Assembly (NCBI RefSeq): GCF_004345005.1 | Contig: NZ_SMMX01000001.1 | Coordinates: forward strand, 1-64,000 | From: Extibacter muris | GTDB taxonomy: Bacteria > Bacillota > Clostridia > Lachnospirales > Lachnospiraceae | DNA: 64,000 bases | Direction: 5' to 3' | Part shown: piece after piece, positions 8,277 through 17,330 of the stretch | Numbering within the stretch: the stretch's first letter is position 1 | How the letters are laid out: each line of letters begins with the position of its first letter | The notes under the pieces: model-generated | Seen by the model: only the letters and a program-made list of their open reading frames with translations | Databases searched by the model: none | Told to the model about the DNA's origin: nothing | Program-made: the position numbers and the translations under genes

Positions 8277-9722
8277 ATGAATACGAAAATGATACGTTTT
8301 ATATTGGGCAAGATGCTTGGAGTGGAAGCGATTCTGTTGCTTCTTCCGGCACTGGTGGGTGCTGTCTACGGAGAGAAGGACGCCATTTATTTTCTGCCGG
8401 TATCGGCGGTACTGCTTGTCTTTTATTTTATCGCGGGGCAGCGGAAGCCTCAGAACCGTACGATTTACGGGAAAGAGGGCATGATAATCGTTGCAAGCGC
8501 CTGGATTCTCTGGTCCCTGTTCGGAGCCCTGCCCTTTACGCTGTCCGGCTGCATCCCTTATTATCTGGATGCGGTGTTTGAGACGATATCCGGCTTTACT
8601 ACGACGGGTTCTTCTATACTGATAGATATAGAGGCTCTTCCCCAGTGCATGCTTTTCTGGCGGAGCTTTACACACTGGGTCGGCGGCATGGGCGTGCTCG
8701 TGTTTGTCATGGTCCTCACAAGCCTGGATAAGAACAATACGATGTACCTCATGCGTGCTGAAGTACCGGGTCCTGAAAAGGATAAGCTCGTGCCGAAGAT
8801 GATGTCCACGGCACGGATTTTATACGCAATGTATCTCGGGCTAACGCTCATAGAAGTCATACTTCTGCTATGCGGCGGCATGGATATGTTTGACAGCCTG
8901 ATCCATGCTTTCGGAACAGCCGGGACCGGCGGTTTTTCAAATTATGCCGCCAGCGTCGGGCATTTTGAAAGCGCATATATCGATGGTGTCGTCACCGTCT
9001 TTATGATATTGTTTGGTATTAACTTCAACCTCTATTTCCTCCTTCTGCTTGGCGAGGCCAAATCCGTATGGAAGAATGAGGAGCTCAGGGTGTATCTCGG
9101 AATCATAGCCGGTGCGATTGCCATCATAACGCTGAATATAAGCGGCCAGTTCCCGAACCCGCTGAAAGCGTTACGATACGCGGCGTTCCAGGTAGCCTCC
9201 ATCATAACGACTACCGGATACGCGACGGCTGATTATAATGGATGGCCGATGCTGTCGCAGTGCATATTGATTCTGCTAATGATCATCGGCGCCTGTGCGT
9301 CCTCGACCGGCGGCGGTATCAAGGTATCCCGTTTCATGATCGTCATCAAGAGCATCAGACGGGAGATGAAGCAGATGCTGCATCCGAAGTCCGTCAATAT
9401 CATCAAGATCAACGGCAAGAAGATTGGGCCGGACGTGCTCCGGGTCGTGTATATCTATCTGCTGGCATATATGGGGATTGTCGTGGGCTCTGTACTGCTT
9501 ATATCCATCGACAATCTGGATTTTGGAACTACATTCAGTTCAGTCATGGCGACGCTGAATAATATCGGTCCCGGTATCAATGATGTCGGACCGGCAGGCA
9601 ACTTTGCAGAATTTTCACCACTTTCCAAGATAGTATTCTGTTTTGACATGCTGGCAGGAAGGCTTGAGATATTCCCGTTCCTCATGCTGTTTACACTGTC
9701 CGCATGGAGGAGAAAGTTCTAG
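8277..9722 (+). CDS. trkH: Trk potassium transporter membrane subunit TrkH
   Basis: A 481-residue pore-forming protein of potassium uptake with about ten membrane segments. The four selectivity-filter-like repeats are visible in order: SGFTTTGSS, FGTAGTGGFSN, TTTGYATAD and LNNIGPGIND, which is the TrkH/KtrB pattern with one Gly in each filter. It is preceded by an AAAGGAAAG ribosome site and pairs with trkA just upstream. The 543-residue membrane protein begins 28 nt further on. Confidence 0.96.
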   Translation: MNTKMIRFILGKMLGVEAILLLLPALVGAVYGEKDAIYFLPVSAVLLVFYFIAGQRKPQNRTIYGKEGMIIVASAWILWSLFGALPFTLSGCIPYYLDAVFETISGFTTTGSSILIDIEALPQCMLFWRSFTHWVGGMGVLVFVMVLTSLDKNNTMYLMRAEVPGPEKDKLVPKMMSTARILYAMYLGLTLIEVILLLCGGMDMFDSLIHAFGTAGTGGFSNYAASVGHFESAYIDGVVTVFMILFGINFNLYFLLLLGEAKSVWKNEELRVYLGIIAGAIAIITLNISGQFPNPLKALRYAAFQVASIITTTGYATADYNGWPMLSQCILILLMIIGACASSTGGGIKVSRFMIVIKSIRREMKQMLHPKSVNIIKINGKKIGPDVLRVVYIYLLAYMGIVVGSVLLISIDNLDFGTTFSSVMATLNNIGPGINDVGPAGNFAEFSPLSKIVFCFDMLAGRLEIFPFLMLFTLSAWRRKF

Positions 9723-9750
9723 AGGAGGGAATCAAGAGAAGGAGAAGTTT

Positions 9751-11382
9751 ATGAAAAAGTCTAGGAAACTTATTGTCGCAATCATTATCATACTGGCAGC
9801 AGGTCTGTATTATTACGTCTCTTTGCCGGCTATCAACATCCATTCTACCGATGTCTGGTTTTTCATCCTGTTCCTGCTGGCTGCCGCGGCAGTGCTGTAT
9901 GCAGTGCGTAAGAAGCTGGGAAGAGGGGAGCTGAAACAGAATAAAGTGATGAAGACGCTTGGATTTCTTGTTCTTGGCGTAGGCGTGATATATCTCATCG
10001 GGGCACTGCTATCCTCCCCTATCATCAACGCCAAGAAATACCAGAAGCTGATGAAGGTGGAAGAAGGAGAGTTTGCAGAAGACGTAGAGGAACTGTCCTT
10101 TGACAAGATCCCCCTGCTGGATAAAGACACGGCAGAACTCCTCGGCGACAGGAAGATGGGAAGCATGGTAGACATGGTATCCCAGTTCGAGGCGGATGAA
10201 ATATACAGCCAGATCAACTACAAAGGCAATCCGGTGCGGGTGACGCCGTTGAAGTATGCAAGCGTAATCAAATGGTTTACGAACCGGTCCAAAGGAATAC
10301 CGGCTTATATCCGTATCAATATGGCGACTCAGTCTACAGAGCTGGTTAAGCTCGAAGACGGGATAAAGTACACGACGAGCGAGCATTTCAACCGGAACAT
10401 ATACCGGCATCTGAGATTTGCCCACCCTACGTATATCTACGACGATTTGAGTTTTGAGATAGACGAAGAGGGGACTCCGTTCTGGATCGCTCCGGTCAAG
10501 AAGTTCAACATCGGCCTGTTCGGTGGAGAGACGGTAGGCAAGGTCGTGCTCTGTAATGCAGTTACCGGAGAGACGGAGGAGTATGATATCGAAAACGTAC
10601 CTCAGTGGGTAGACCGTGCCTATTCGGCAGATCTGCTCGTAGATCTGTTCGATTATTACGGAACGCTGAAGCATGGCTTTTTTAACAGCGTACTTGGACA
10701 GAAGGACTGCCTGAAGACGACGGACGGCTATAATTATCTGGCGCTGGACGATGATGTGTGGATGTATACAGGCGTCACTTCCGTGAACGGAGACCAGTCC
10801 AATGTCGGGTTCGTCCTGTCGAACCAGCGGACGATGGAGACGAAGTACTATAAGGTGGAAGGTGCCACGGAGACATCGGCCATGTCTTCTGCAGAAGGGC
10901 AGGTACAGAACCTGAAATACACAGCGACCTTCCCGCTGCTCTTAAATATATCAGATGAACCGACGTATTTTATGGCGCTGAAGGACGATGCCGGGCTTGT
11001 GAAGAAGTATGCCATGGTAAACGTACAGAAATACCAGATCGTGGCTATCGGAGACAGCGTAAGCCAGTGTGAGGAGAATTATCTTGAACTGCTGCTGAGC
11101 AATGGCGTGAAAGAGGCGGAAAAAGACACGAGAGAAGTGATGACAGCCACCGGCAAGATAACAAAGATCGCCCAGGCGGTGATCGAAGGCTCGTCCCACT
11201 ATTATATTATGCTGGAAGGCTCGGATGAGATATTTGATGTATCTGTAGTCGACTTTATCGATATCGTCAAATACGACGTAGGGCAGGAAGTCACGGTAGA
11301 ATATAAGCAAGGGGAGAAAGCCAACACGGTAATGTCTCTTGCGGAAGGCAATGCAGAGGATAATACGAAAGCGGAGGAATAA
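9751..11382 (+). CDS. Conserved membrane-anchored protein of unknown function
   Basis: A 543-residue protein that I cannot assign to a named family. The N-terminal ~110 residues hold three hydrophobic helices (about 6-26, 34-50 and 70-90); the remainder is a large, soluble, probably extracytoplasmic region rich in Asp, Glu and Tyr. The last ~80 residues (TGKITKIAQAVIEGSSHYYIML onward) are beta-rich and could form an OB-like fold. The start follows GGAGAAGTTT; a longer frame would overlap trkH and lacks a site. It sits between trkH and an AEC carrier with no gaps, so it is probably co-transcribed with the potassium genes. Function unknown. Confidence 0.8.
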   Translation: MKKSRKLIVAIIIILAAGLYYYVSLPAINIHSTDVWFFILFLLAAAAVLYAVRKKLGRGELKQNKVMKTLGFLVLGVGVIYLIGALLSSPIINAKKYQKLMKVEEGEFAEDVEELSFDKIPLLDKDTAELLGDRKMGSMVDMVSQFEADEIYSQINYKGNPVRVTPLKYASVIKWFTNRSKGIPAYIRINMATQSTELVKLEDGIKYTTSEHFNRNIYRHLRFAHPTYIYDDLSFEIDEEGTPFWIAPVKKFNIGLFGGETVGKVVLCNAVTGETEEYDIENVPQWVDRAYSADLLVDLFDYYGTLKHGFFNSVLGQKDCLKTTDGYNYLALDDDVWMYTGVTSVNGDQSNVGFVLSNQRTMETKYYKVEGATETSAMSSAEGQVQNLKYTATFPLLLNISDEPTYFMALKDDAGLVKKYAMVNVQKYQIVAIGDSVSQCEENYLELLLSNGVKEAEKDTREVMTATGKITKIAQAVIEGSSHYYIMLEGSDEIFDVSVVDFIDIVKYDVGQEVTVEYKQGEKANTVMSLAEGNAEDNTKAEE

Positions 11383-12314
11383 TGGAACTTAGTATCTTAT
11401 TGGCTGAACAGATCGTAGCCCTGTTCCTGATGATGGCGGCGGGCTATGTGCTGGTAAAAGCCGGCTTGTTTGAGTCGAAGGACAGCAAGGTCCTGTCCAA
11501 TATCGTAGTATATGTCTGTTCCCCCTGCGTAGTGGTGAATTCCTTTCAGATAACACTGACAAAAGATAAGATAATGGGGCTCCTGCTGGCAGCAGCAGGA
11601 GCTGTTATCGTCCATGCCCTTCTTGTGGGCCTGACGAGGCTTGTGCAGAAGCCCCTGCACTTGAATCCTATTGAGAAGATGTCGGTTATCTATTCCAATT
11701 CGGGCAACCTGATCGTCCCGCTCGTTTCTTCTGTACTCGGCCAGGAGTGGGTGTTCTATTCAACCGCGTATATGGTCGTGCAGACGCTGCTGCTCTGGAC
11801 GCACGGAATCGGGGTCATTGACCGGGAACCGCAGAAGAATTATAAGAAGATACTTCTGAACCCCAACATAATAGCTATATTTGCAGGCGTGGTCCTCTTT
11901 GCAGGCGGCATACGCCTTCCGGTTCCGCTACGGGACTGTATCGGGGGCTTCGCGGATATGATAGGGCCGGCCAGCATGCTCGTCATAGGAATGATAATAG
12001 GAAATATCGATTTGAAATGGGTATTCCGGCAGAAGAGGCCGTATTTCATCTGCTTCATCAGGCTGATCGCATTCCCCCTGCTGTTCATCGCAGTATTCTG
12101 CTTCGCCGGAATGCAGGGGCTGCATAAAGACGCAGAGTACATACTGCTCGTGGTCCTGCTGGCGGGGTCGGCTCCGGCTGCGGCGATGGTGACACAGCTG
12201 GCACAGATATATAATAAGGACGCGATGTATGCAAGCGTCATAAATGTAATGTCCATCATCTTCTGCATTATATCGATGCCGGCCATGACATTATTGTACG
12301 AATATTTAGTGTAA
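11382..12314 (+). CDS. AEC-family (auxin efflux carrier-like) transporter
   Basis: A 310-residue integral membrane protein with about ten hydrophobic helices. The pattern fits the AEC family (FLMMAAGYVLVKAGLFESKDSKVLSNIVVYV at the N-terminus, YSNSGNLIVPLVSSVLG, and GSAPAAAMVTQLAQIYNKD near the C-terminus). Bacterial members carry small organic anions such as malate; the substrate here cannot be read. Its ATG overlaps the TAA of the preceding gene by one base, which indicates translational coupling. A long hairpin follows the stop. Confidence 0.88.
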   Translation: MELSILLAEQIVALFLMMAAGYVLVKAGLFESKDSKVLSNIVVYVCSPCVVVNSFQITLTKDKIMGLLLAAAGAVIVHALLVGLTRLVQKPLHLNPIEKMSVIYSNSGNLIVPLVSSVLGQEWVFYSTAYMVVQTLLLWTHGIGVIDREPQKNYKKILLNPNIIAIFAGVVLFAGGIRLPVPLRDCIGGFADMIGPASMLVIGMIIGNIDLKWVFRQKRPYFICFIRLIAFPLLFIAVFCFAGMQGLHKDAEYILLVVLLAGSAPAAAMVTQLAQIYNKDAMYASVINVMSIIFCIISMPAMTLLYEYLV

Positions 12315-12322
12315 TTTGAAAT

Positions 12323-12377
12323 ATTTTGAAAGGGGTCAGACTTCCTGCCGCAGCAGGGGTCTGACCCCTTTCAAAAT
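12323..12377. terminator. Bidirectional hairpin of the GGGGTCAGACCCC repeat family
   Basis: Perfect 18-bp arms (ATTTTGAAAGGGGTCAGA and its complement) around a 19-nt centre that can itself pair (CCTGC/GCAGG). It fills the gap between two convergent genes and is flanked by A- and T-rich runs on both sides, so it can end transcription from either direction. The same arm sequence recurs at 34,366-34,423. Confidence 0.8.
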
Positions 12378-13550
12378 TCATTCAATTGCCTGACTATATT
12401 CGTCTATCTTGTTCAATACTCTCTCTTTTTCTGAACCTTCCAATGGAACCGGGCTGTAATCGTTATATCCGTTCGCCGATGACAAGGAACACGGTATCAT
12501 ATTGATATTTTCGTCCTTCTTAACGCCGTCCTTTGTTATGGTGAACGTCTGCTGGAATATCATCGTGTCCTTATCTTCCGGGTTGGAGTTTCCGCCGAAG
12601 CAGAAGTTGCCCAGGCTGTAGGCGATATATCTTCCTTTGTACTTTTCCACGCCCTGCAGCACATGCGGATGATGTCCGATGACGAGGTCAGCCCCCTCGT
12701 CGACGGCCAGACGTGCCAATGCCTTCTGCGTGTCGTTCGGGACATATTCACGCTCGATGCCCCAGTGGAAGTTGACGATGATAAGCTGCGCTCCGGCCTC
12801 CTTGAGGGCTGCGATGTTTTCCTTGACCTGCTGCTTCTTCTCCATATGTTCCGCCAGTTCATAGATGCCTGTCAGCCCGACCTTGACACCTTTGATTTCC
12901 ATGATATCCGCCCGCTCATAGCCGAAGGTGGCAATTCCGGCATCCTCCAGGGCTGTGATGGTATCCGTATAGCTCTTCTCACCGTAGTCCCGGCTGTGGT
13001 TGTTGGCAAGGTTGGCCGCCTCCACCGAACTGCCGGACAGGATGGCGGCATATTCCGGCGGCCCTTTGAACGCGTACGTCTTGTCTTCGCGCTGCTCCTC
13101 CGTGGTTAGCGTTCCTTCCATGTTGACGATGGTCAGGTCGTCCGCTTCTAGTATCGGCCGAACATTCTGGAAAAAATAGTCGGCGCCCCGGGCGTTATAA
13201 TACGCGTTCAGGCTCGTGTCGGGGTTGAAGTTCGCATCCGTGCCGAGCGTACAGTCGCCGATGGAGCTGACGGTGATGGTGGTAGACTTGGCGGAGTCTC
13301 TTTTATCTTTTTTCGTATGGATGACAATATTTTTAATCTCAACTTTGGAAGTGTCAGGCTTGTCTTTCTTTATCTCTTTCTTAGCCGTATTCTTCCCGCT
13401 GTTGGGCGTGCTCTTCGTAATCATGCTCTTTACGCCGGCAACGACCGCAACACACAATATGACGGTGAAGAGGGCGCCAAGCATCAACGTCAGCTTCCTC
13501 TGCTTCCTGCGCCTGTCCCTTTTCCGTTTTGCGTCTCTAATCCCACTCAT
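12378..13550 (-). CDS. CapA family protein (poly-gamma-glutamate synthesis-like metallophosphatase)
   Basis: A 390-residue protein with a very basic N-terminus, one membrane helix at about residues 22-43, a Lys/Asp/Ser-rich linker to about 95, then a PgsA/CapA-type metallophosphoesterase fold facing outside. Motifs seen are SIGDCTLGTD, NMEGTL, NLANNHSRDYG, FHWGIEREY and GHHPHVLQGVE followed by YSLGNFCFGG. In capsule loci CapA proteins help make or export poly-gamma-glutamate, but no capB/capC is nearby, so this is a stand-alone member with an unproven substrate. The ribosome site is weak (GAGAAAAAAATT). Confidence 0.9.
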   Translation of the reverse strand: MSGIRDAKRKRDRRRKQRKLTLMLGALFTVILCVAVVAGVKSMITKSTPNSGKNTAKKEIKKDKPDTSKVEIKNIVIHTKKDKRDSAKSTTITVSSIGDCTLGTDANFNPDTSLNAYYNARGADYFFQNVRPILEADDLTIVNMEGTLTTEEQREDKTYAFKGPPEYAAILSGSSVEAANLANNHSRDYGEKSYTDTITALEDAGIATFGYERADIMEIKGVKVGLTGIYELAEHMEKKQQVKENIAALKEAGAQLIIVNFHWGIEREYVPNDTQKALARLAVDEGADLVIGHHPHVLQGVEKYKGRYIAYSLGNFCFGGNSNPEDKDTMIFQQTFTITKDGVKKDENINMIPCSLSSANGYNDYSPVPLEGSEKERVLNKIDEYSQAIE

Positions 13551-13571
13551 AATTTTTTTCTCTTGTAAAAT

Positions 13572-13595
13572 GGGCAGTTCATACCTGAACTGCCC
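13572..13595 (-). terminator. Terminator-like hairpin after the small P-loop gene
   Basis: Perfect 10-bp arms (GGGCAGTTCA / TGAACTGCCC) with a 4-nt loop, followed on the reverse strand by ATTTTACAAG. It lies between two reverse-strand genes and probably ends the upstream one. Confidence 0.7.
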
Positions 13596-13656
13596 CGCAT
13601 TCTCTTATTTATGTAGTTACAGATAAATTATATCTTTGGAACATCGCCTCCATAGC

Positions 13657-14079
13657 CTAGTTCAATAACGTACAGTCTGCCATGTCTATTCCGGACAGCT
13701 CATCCTTCGTAGCACTGAGACTTACGTAGAATTCAATGTCGCATTCTCTCGAAACCTTTTTCAGCCTCTCAATAAATTCCGGTACGTTGTCTAATGATAT
13801 ATCGGCATGCTTTAAAAGTCCGTCGATAAATACACATTCAATATCGTGGTTGGAACTATACATGCCATATAAAAATCCGATGTACTCATCAATATTCTCG
13901 ATAGATTTGAAGTCATCCATACAGATTGTGCGGATATCAAACGCCACGCTTGCCGTATCACGATGTGTCTTCTTAATAAATACTACATTGCCGTTGCAGA
14001 CTTTCACCTGGCTGTTAGCCTGTTCGATCATCTGCTGTGTCTTTCCGCTGCCTTTCGGGCCAATCAATAAATTTACCAT
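13657..14079 (-). CDS. Small P-loop ATP-binding protein
   Basis: A 140-residue protein beginning MVNLLIGPKGSGKT, a clean Walker A at residues 7-14, with a Walker B-like VFIDGLL near 90. It has no membrane segment or further recognised domain. ATG is chosen over a GTG three codons earlier because AGGAG lies 9 nt before it. The gene is divergent from leuS, separated by a promoter region. It could be a small regulatory or nucleotide-sensing ATPase; the sequence does not show its substrate. Confidence 0.8.
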   Translation of the reverse strand: MVNLLIGPKGSGKTQQMIEQANSQVKVCNGNVVFIKKTHRDTASVAFDIRTICMDDFKSIENIDEYIGFLYGMYSSNHDIECVFIDGLLKHADISLDNVPEFIERLKKVSRECDIEFYVSLSATKDELSGIDMADCTLLN

Positions 14080-14190
14080 GGGAAACACTCCTTTTTTATG
14101 TATTTGACATACGTATTTTCTTGTCTTTTATTATACATTAATTCGGCATGATAGACAACCAGAAAAGTGAAATAAATTGAGGGTAATAAC

Positions 14191-14218
14191 TTGACACAAA
14201 AAACGCATGTGGTACAAT
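14191..14218 (+). promoter_or_regulatory. Promoter of leuS
   Basis: Consensus TTGACA and TACAAT with 16 nt between them, about 32 nt before the leuS start. The leader is far too short for a T-box, so leuS here appears not to be tRNA-sensing. Confidence 0.8.
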
Positions 14219-14250
14219 TAAAAATAGTGTTAAAATAGGAGGAATGAACC

Positions 14251-16674
14251 ATGAGCACACCTTATAATCATAAGGCAATAGAGAAGAAATGGCGCGAGCG
14301 ATGGGGGCAGGCCCCGGTGAATGTCAAAGAAGATGAGAATGGAAAACGCCAGAAATATTATTGTCTGGACATGTTCCCATACCCGTCGGGAAACGGGCTC
14401 CATGTGGGACATTGGAGAGGATATGTGATTTCTGACGTCTGGAGCAGATATAAATTACTACAGGGGTATTATATTGTCCATCCGATGGGATGGGACGCTT
14501 TCGGCCTTCCGGCGGAAAACTATGCCATCAAGATGGGGGTGCACCCTGCCAAATCTACGGCGGAGAATGTGGAGAACATCAAGCGCCAGATCAATGAGAT
14601 AGCGGCTTTGTACGACTGGGATATGGAAGTGAACACGACAGACCCGGAATTCTATAAGTGGACACAGTGGATATTCGTGAAGATGTTTAAAGAAGGTCTG
14701 GCATATGAAAAGGAATTTCCTATCAACTGGTGTCCTTCCTGTAAGACCGGCCTTGCTAATGAAGAAGTTGTAAACGGCCAATGTGAACGCTGCGGCACAG
14801 AGGTGACGAAGAAGAACCTGCGCCAGTGGATGCTGAAGATTACCGCTTACGCGGAACGTCTGCTGAACGACCTCGACAAGCTGGACTGGCCGGAAAAGGT
14901 CAAGAAGATGCAGGCAGACTGGATCGGCAAGTCATACGGTGCAGAAGTAGATTTCCCGGTGGATGGAAGAGACGAGAAGATTACCGTATATACGACGAGG
15001 CCGGATACGCTGTATGGTGCGACGTTCATGGTACTTGCGCCGGAGCATGAGCTTGCCGCAAGCCTTGCCATTCCCGAGACAAAAGATGCGGTTGAGAAAT
15101 ACATCTATGATGCCTCGATGAAATCGAATGTAGACCGTATGCAGGATAAGGAAAAGACCGGTGTATTTACCGGCAGCTATGCAGTCAATCCGCTCAATGG
15201 AGAGAAGACGCCTATCTGGCTGTCCGACTATGTCCTTGCAGATTACGGTACCGGTGCAATCATGTGTGTTCCTGCCCATGATGACCGTGACTTTGAGTTT
15301 GCGAAGAAATTTGGCATACCGATCGTACAGGTCATTGCCAAGGACGGTAAAGAGATCGAGCATATGACGGAAGCTTACACAGAAGCGAACGGAACGATGA
15401 TCAATTCCGGCGAGTGGAACGGTATGGAGTCCGCCGTTCTGAAAAAGGAAGCGCCACATACGATAGAAGAGCGGGGAATCGGAAAAGCTACTGTTAATTA
15501 TAAGCTGAGAGACTGGGTGTTCTCACGCCAGCGCTACTGGGGCGAGCCGATACCTATCATCCATTGTCCGGATTGCGGTGCCGTGCCGGTGCCGGAAGAC
15601 GAACTTCCGCTGACGCTGCCTGATGTAGAGTCGTATGAGCCGACCGGCACAGGCGAGTCTCCCCTCGCCGGCATCGACGAATGGGTGAACTGCAAGTGTC
15701 CGGTATGTGGCAAGCCGGCGAAGCGTGAGACGAACACGATGCCTCAGTGGGCAGGTTCATCATGGTATTTCCTCCGCTATGTGGACAACCACAACAGCGA
15801 GGCGCTCGTATCGAGAGAAAAAGCAGATGAGATGCTCCCGGTAGACATGTATATCGGCGGCGTGGAGCATGCGGTTCTTCACCTGCTGTACTCCCGTTTC
15901 TATACAAAGTTCCTCTGTGACATCGGAGCCGTTGACTTCGACGAGCCTTTCAAAAAGCTGTTCAACCAGGGTATGATTACCGGCAAGAACGGCATCAAGA
16001 TGAGCAAGTCTAAAGGAAATGTAGTATCACCGGACGATCTGGTGAGAGATTACGGCTGTGATTCCCTGAGAATGTATGAGCTATTCGTCGGTCCTCCGGA
16101 GCTGGACGCCGAGTGGGACGACCGCGGCATCGATGGCGTGAACCGTTTCCTGAAGCGTGCCTGGAATCTCGTGATGGACAGCAGGGACAAAGACATCAAA
16201 GCGACCAGGGAGATGATAAAGGTACGCAATAAGATGGTTTATGACATTACGACGCGCCTGGACAGCTTCAGCCTTAATACTGTAATCTCCGGATTCATGG
16301 AACACAACAACAAGCTGATTGACATCGCCAGGAAGGAAGGCGGAGTAGACAAGGAGACACTGTCAACACTGGCAGTCCTGCTTGCCCCGTTTGCACCTCA
16401 TATGGGGGAGGAGCTCTGGGAGCAGCTTGGACATGAAGGCAGCGTATTCCACGCCGGATGGCCGTCATATGATGTCGATGCCATGAAAGATGATGAAGTG
16501 GAAGTTCCGGTTCAGATTAACGGCAAGACAAGAGCCGTCGTAACGGTACCCGCGGATGTGTCCAAGGAAGATGCCATCGCGGCAGGCAAGGCGGCTGTTG
16601 CTGACAAGCTGACAGGTACGATAGTCAAGGAGATTTATGTGCCGAAGAAGATTATCAATATCGTGCAGAAATAA
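14251..16674 (+). CDS. leuS: Leucyl-tRNA synthetase
   Basis: An 807-residue class I synthetase that charges tRNA-Leu with leucine. The HIGH-type motif is NGLHVGHWRGY near residue 47, the editing domain lies around 220-410 (TTRPDTLYGATF, CVPAHDDRDFEFA), and KMSKSKGNVVSPDD is near 585. The anticodon-binding domain and the small C-terminal domain complete it, so the protein is full length. The ribosome site is AGGAGGA. A mobile element is inserted at its last codons: the 18 bp ending in its stop codon are repeated at the far end, so the reading frame is kept. Confidence 0.98.
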   Translation: MSTPYNHKAIEKKWRERWGQAPVNVKEDENGKRQKYYCLDMFPYPSGNGLHVGHWRGYVISDVWSRYKLLQGYYIVHPMGWDAFGLPAENYAIKMGVHPAKSTAENVENIKRQINEIAALYDWDMEVNTTDPEFYKWTQWIFVKMFKEGLAYEKEFPINWCPSCKTGLANEEVVNGQCERCGTEVTKKNLRQWMLKITAYAERLLNDLDKLDWPEKVKKMQADWIGKSYGAEVDFPVDGRDEKITVYTTRPDTLYGATFMVLAPEHELAASLAIPETKDAVEKYIYDASMKSNVDRMQDKEKTGVFTGSYAVNPLNGEKTPIWLSDYVLADYGTGAIMCVPAHDDRDFEFAKKFGIPIVQVIAKDGKEIEHMTEAYTEANGTMINSGEWNGMESAVLKKEAPHTIEERGIGKATVNYKLRDWVFSRQRYWGEPIPIIHCPDCGAVPVPEDELPLTLPDVESYEPTGTGESPLAGIDEWVNCKCPVCGKPAKRETNTMPQWAGSSWYFLRYVDNHNSEALVSREKADEMLPVDMYIGGVEHAVLHLLYSRFYTKFLCDIGAVDFDEPFKKLFNQGMITGKNGIKMSKSKGNVVSPDDLVRDYGCDSLRMYELFVGPPELDAEWDDRGIDGVNRFLKRAWNLVMDSRDKDIKATREMIKVRNKMVYDITTRLDSFSLNTVISGFMEHNNKLIDIARKEGGVDKETLSTLAVLLAPFAPHMGEELWEQLGHEGSVFHAGWPSYDVDAMKDDEVEVPVQINGKTRAVVTVPADVSKEDAIAAGKAAVADKLTGTIVKEIYVPKKIINIVQK
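16657..16674 (+). repeat. Left attachment-site repeat (attL)
   Basis: AATATCGTGCAGAAATAA, the last codons and stop of leuS. It is identical to the repeat at 24,136-24,153 apart from one base (C versus T at position 6). Confidence 0.85.
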
Positions 16675-16811
16675 TTTGAGAGAAAATCTCACAACAGAAT
16701 AAAGTGCTTGAAAACATTGAAAAGTTCGCTGAATATCAAGGATTACAAGGATTTTGCTTCAAGAAAAAGGTATCGTAAAATACCGCAAAATATCGTAACA
16801 GATTTTTAAAA

Positions 16812-16853
16812 TGGAGTAAATTTGGAGTAAAAAGCGAAAGAAAATGGAGTAAA
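16812..16853 (+). repeat. Cluster of three TGGAGTAAA repeats (left arm-type sites)
   Basis: TGGAGTAAA occurs at 16,812, 16,823 and 16,845, all in the same direction, about 140-190 bp inside attL. The same 9-mer occurs twice directly after the integrase gene near attR. The layout fits arm-type binding sites for the integrase N-terminal domain. Confidence 0.7.
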
Positions 16854-16880
16854 TATTTCAAGAATATGATTTGAAAATTG

Positions 16881-16908
16881 ACGTAGGTAGTGAATAGATT
16901 ACCTACGT
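16881..16908. promoter_or_regulatory. Inverted repeat before the cargo promoter
   Basis: Perfect 9-bp arms ACGTAGGTA / TACCTACGT separated by 10 nt, ending 4 nt before the -35 box of the cargo operon. It could be an operator, or a terminator that shields the operon from leuS transcription. It lacks a long T run. Confidence 0.5.
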
Positions 16909-16912
16909 TAGT

Positions 16913-16941
16913 TTGATATTATCGGAAAATATAAGTATAAT
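16913..16941 (+). promoter_or_regulatory. Promoter of the cargo operon
   Basis: TTGATA and TATAAT with exactly 17 nt between them, about 120 nt before the first cargo gene. It gives the three-gene operon its own expression within the element. Confidence 0.7.
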
Positions 16942-17063
16942 TGTTATGGGAATAGACGAGGAATATAGATATTACAAGATATGGTATAGGGCTATTGAGA
17001 TTTTCTTTGTTTTTTCGTATAATATCTATTGATAGATTATTTAATGTAAGAGAGGAAAATGAT

Positions 17064-17327
17064 ATGTTTGAAAATGTTGATACAAGAAAAGATAATGAGG
17101 ATTTTGAAAAGAAGATAACACAAATATATAACAGATATTCTAAAATTGAAATCAGTGATAAATATCTTGAATTGTGGAATGGATTTGTTGAATTGATTCA
17201 ATATGTACAAGGCCAGGATACCATTAATAATATGTCTCCAATGGAAGTGATAGCATTAATGAAAGAAATAGGACTTGAAGATTATGAAATTAAGGATTTA
17301 TTTTTGCAACAGATAAAAGGGAAGTAA
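17064..17327 (+). CDS. Small helical protein, first gene of the cargo operon
   Basis: An 87-residue, charged, probably all-helical protein with no membrane segment and no family that I recognise. The ATG giving MFENVDTRKDNEDF is used because GAGGAAAA precedes it; a longer frame upstream has a hydrophobic start and no site. It ends only 3 nt before the FRG-domain gene, so the two are translated together. Its position in front of two large putative effector genes suits an antitoxin, regulator or sensor subunit, but this is only inferred from position. Confidence 0.7.
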   Translation: MFENVDTRKDNEDFEKKITQIYNRYSKIEISDKYLELWNGFVELIQYVQGQDTINNMSPMEVIALMKEIGLEDYEIKDLFLQQIKGK

Positions 17328-17330
17328 TCT

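Noticed and set aside
14080-14250. T-box leader before leuS
   Set aside because: The promoter lies about 32 nt before the start codon, and no T-box core or terminator is present.
16946-17032. A 28-codon leader peptide before the cargo operon
   Set aside because: The frame starting at 16,946 has no ribosome site and no recognisable regulatory sequence; it is likely chance in AT-rich DNA.
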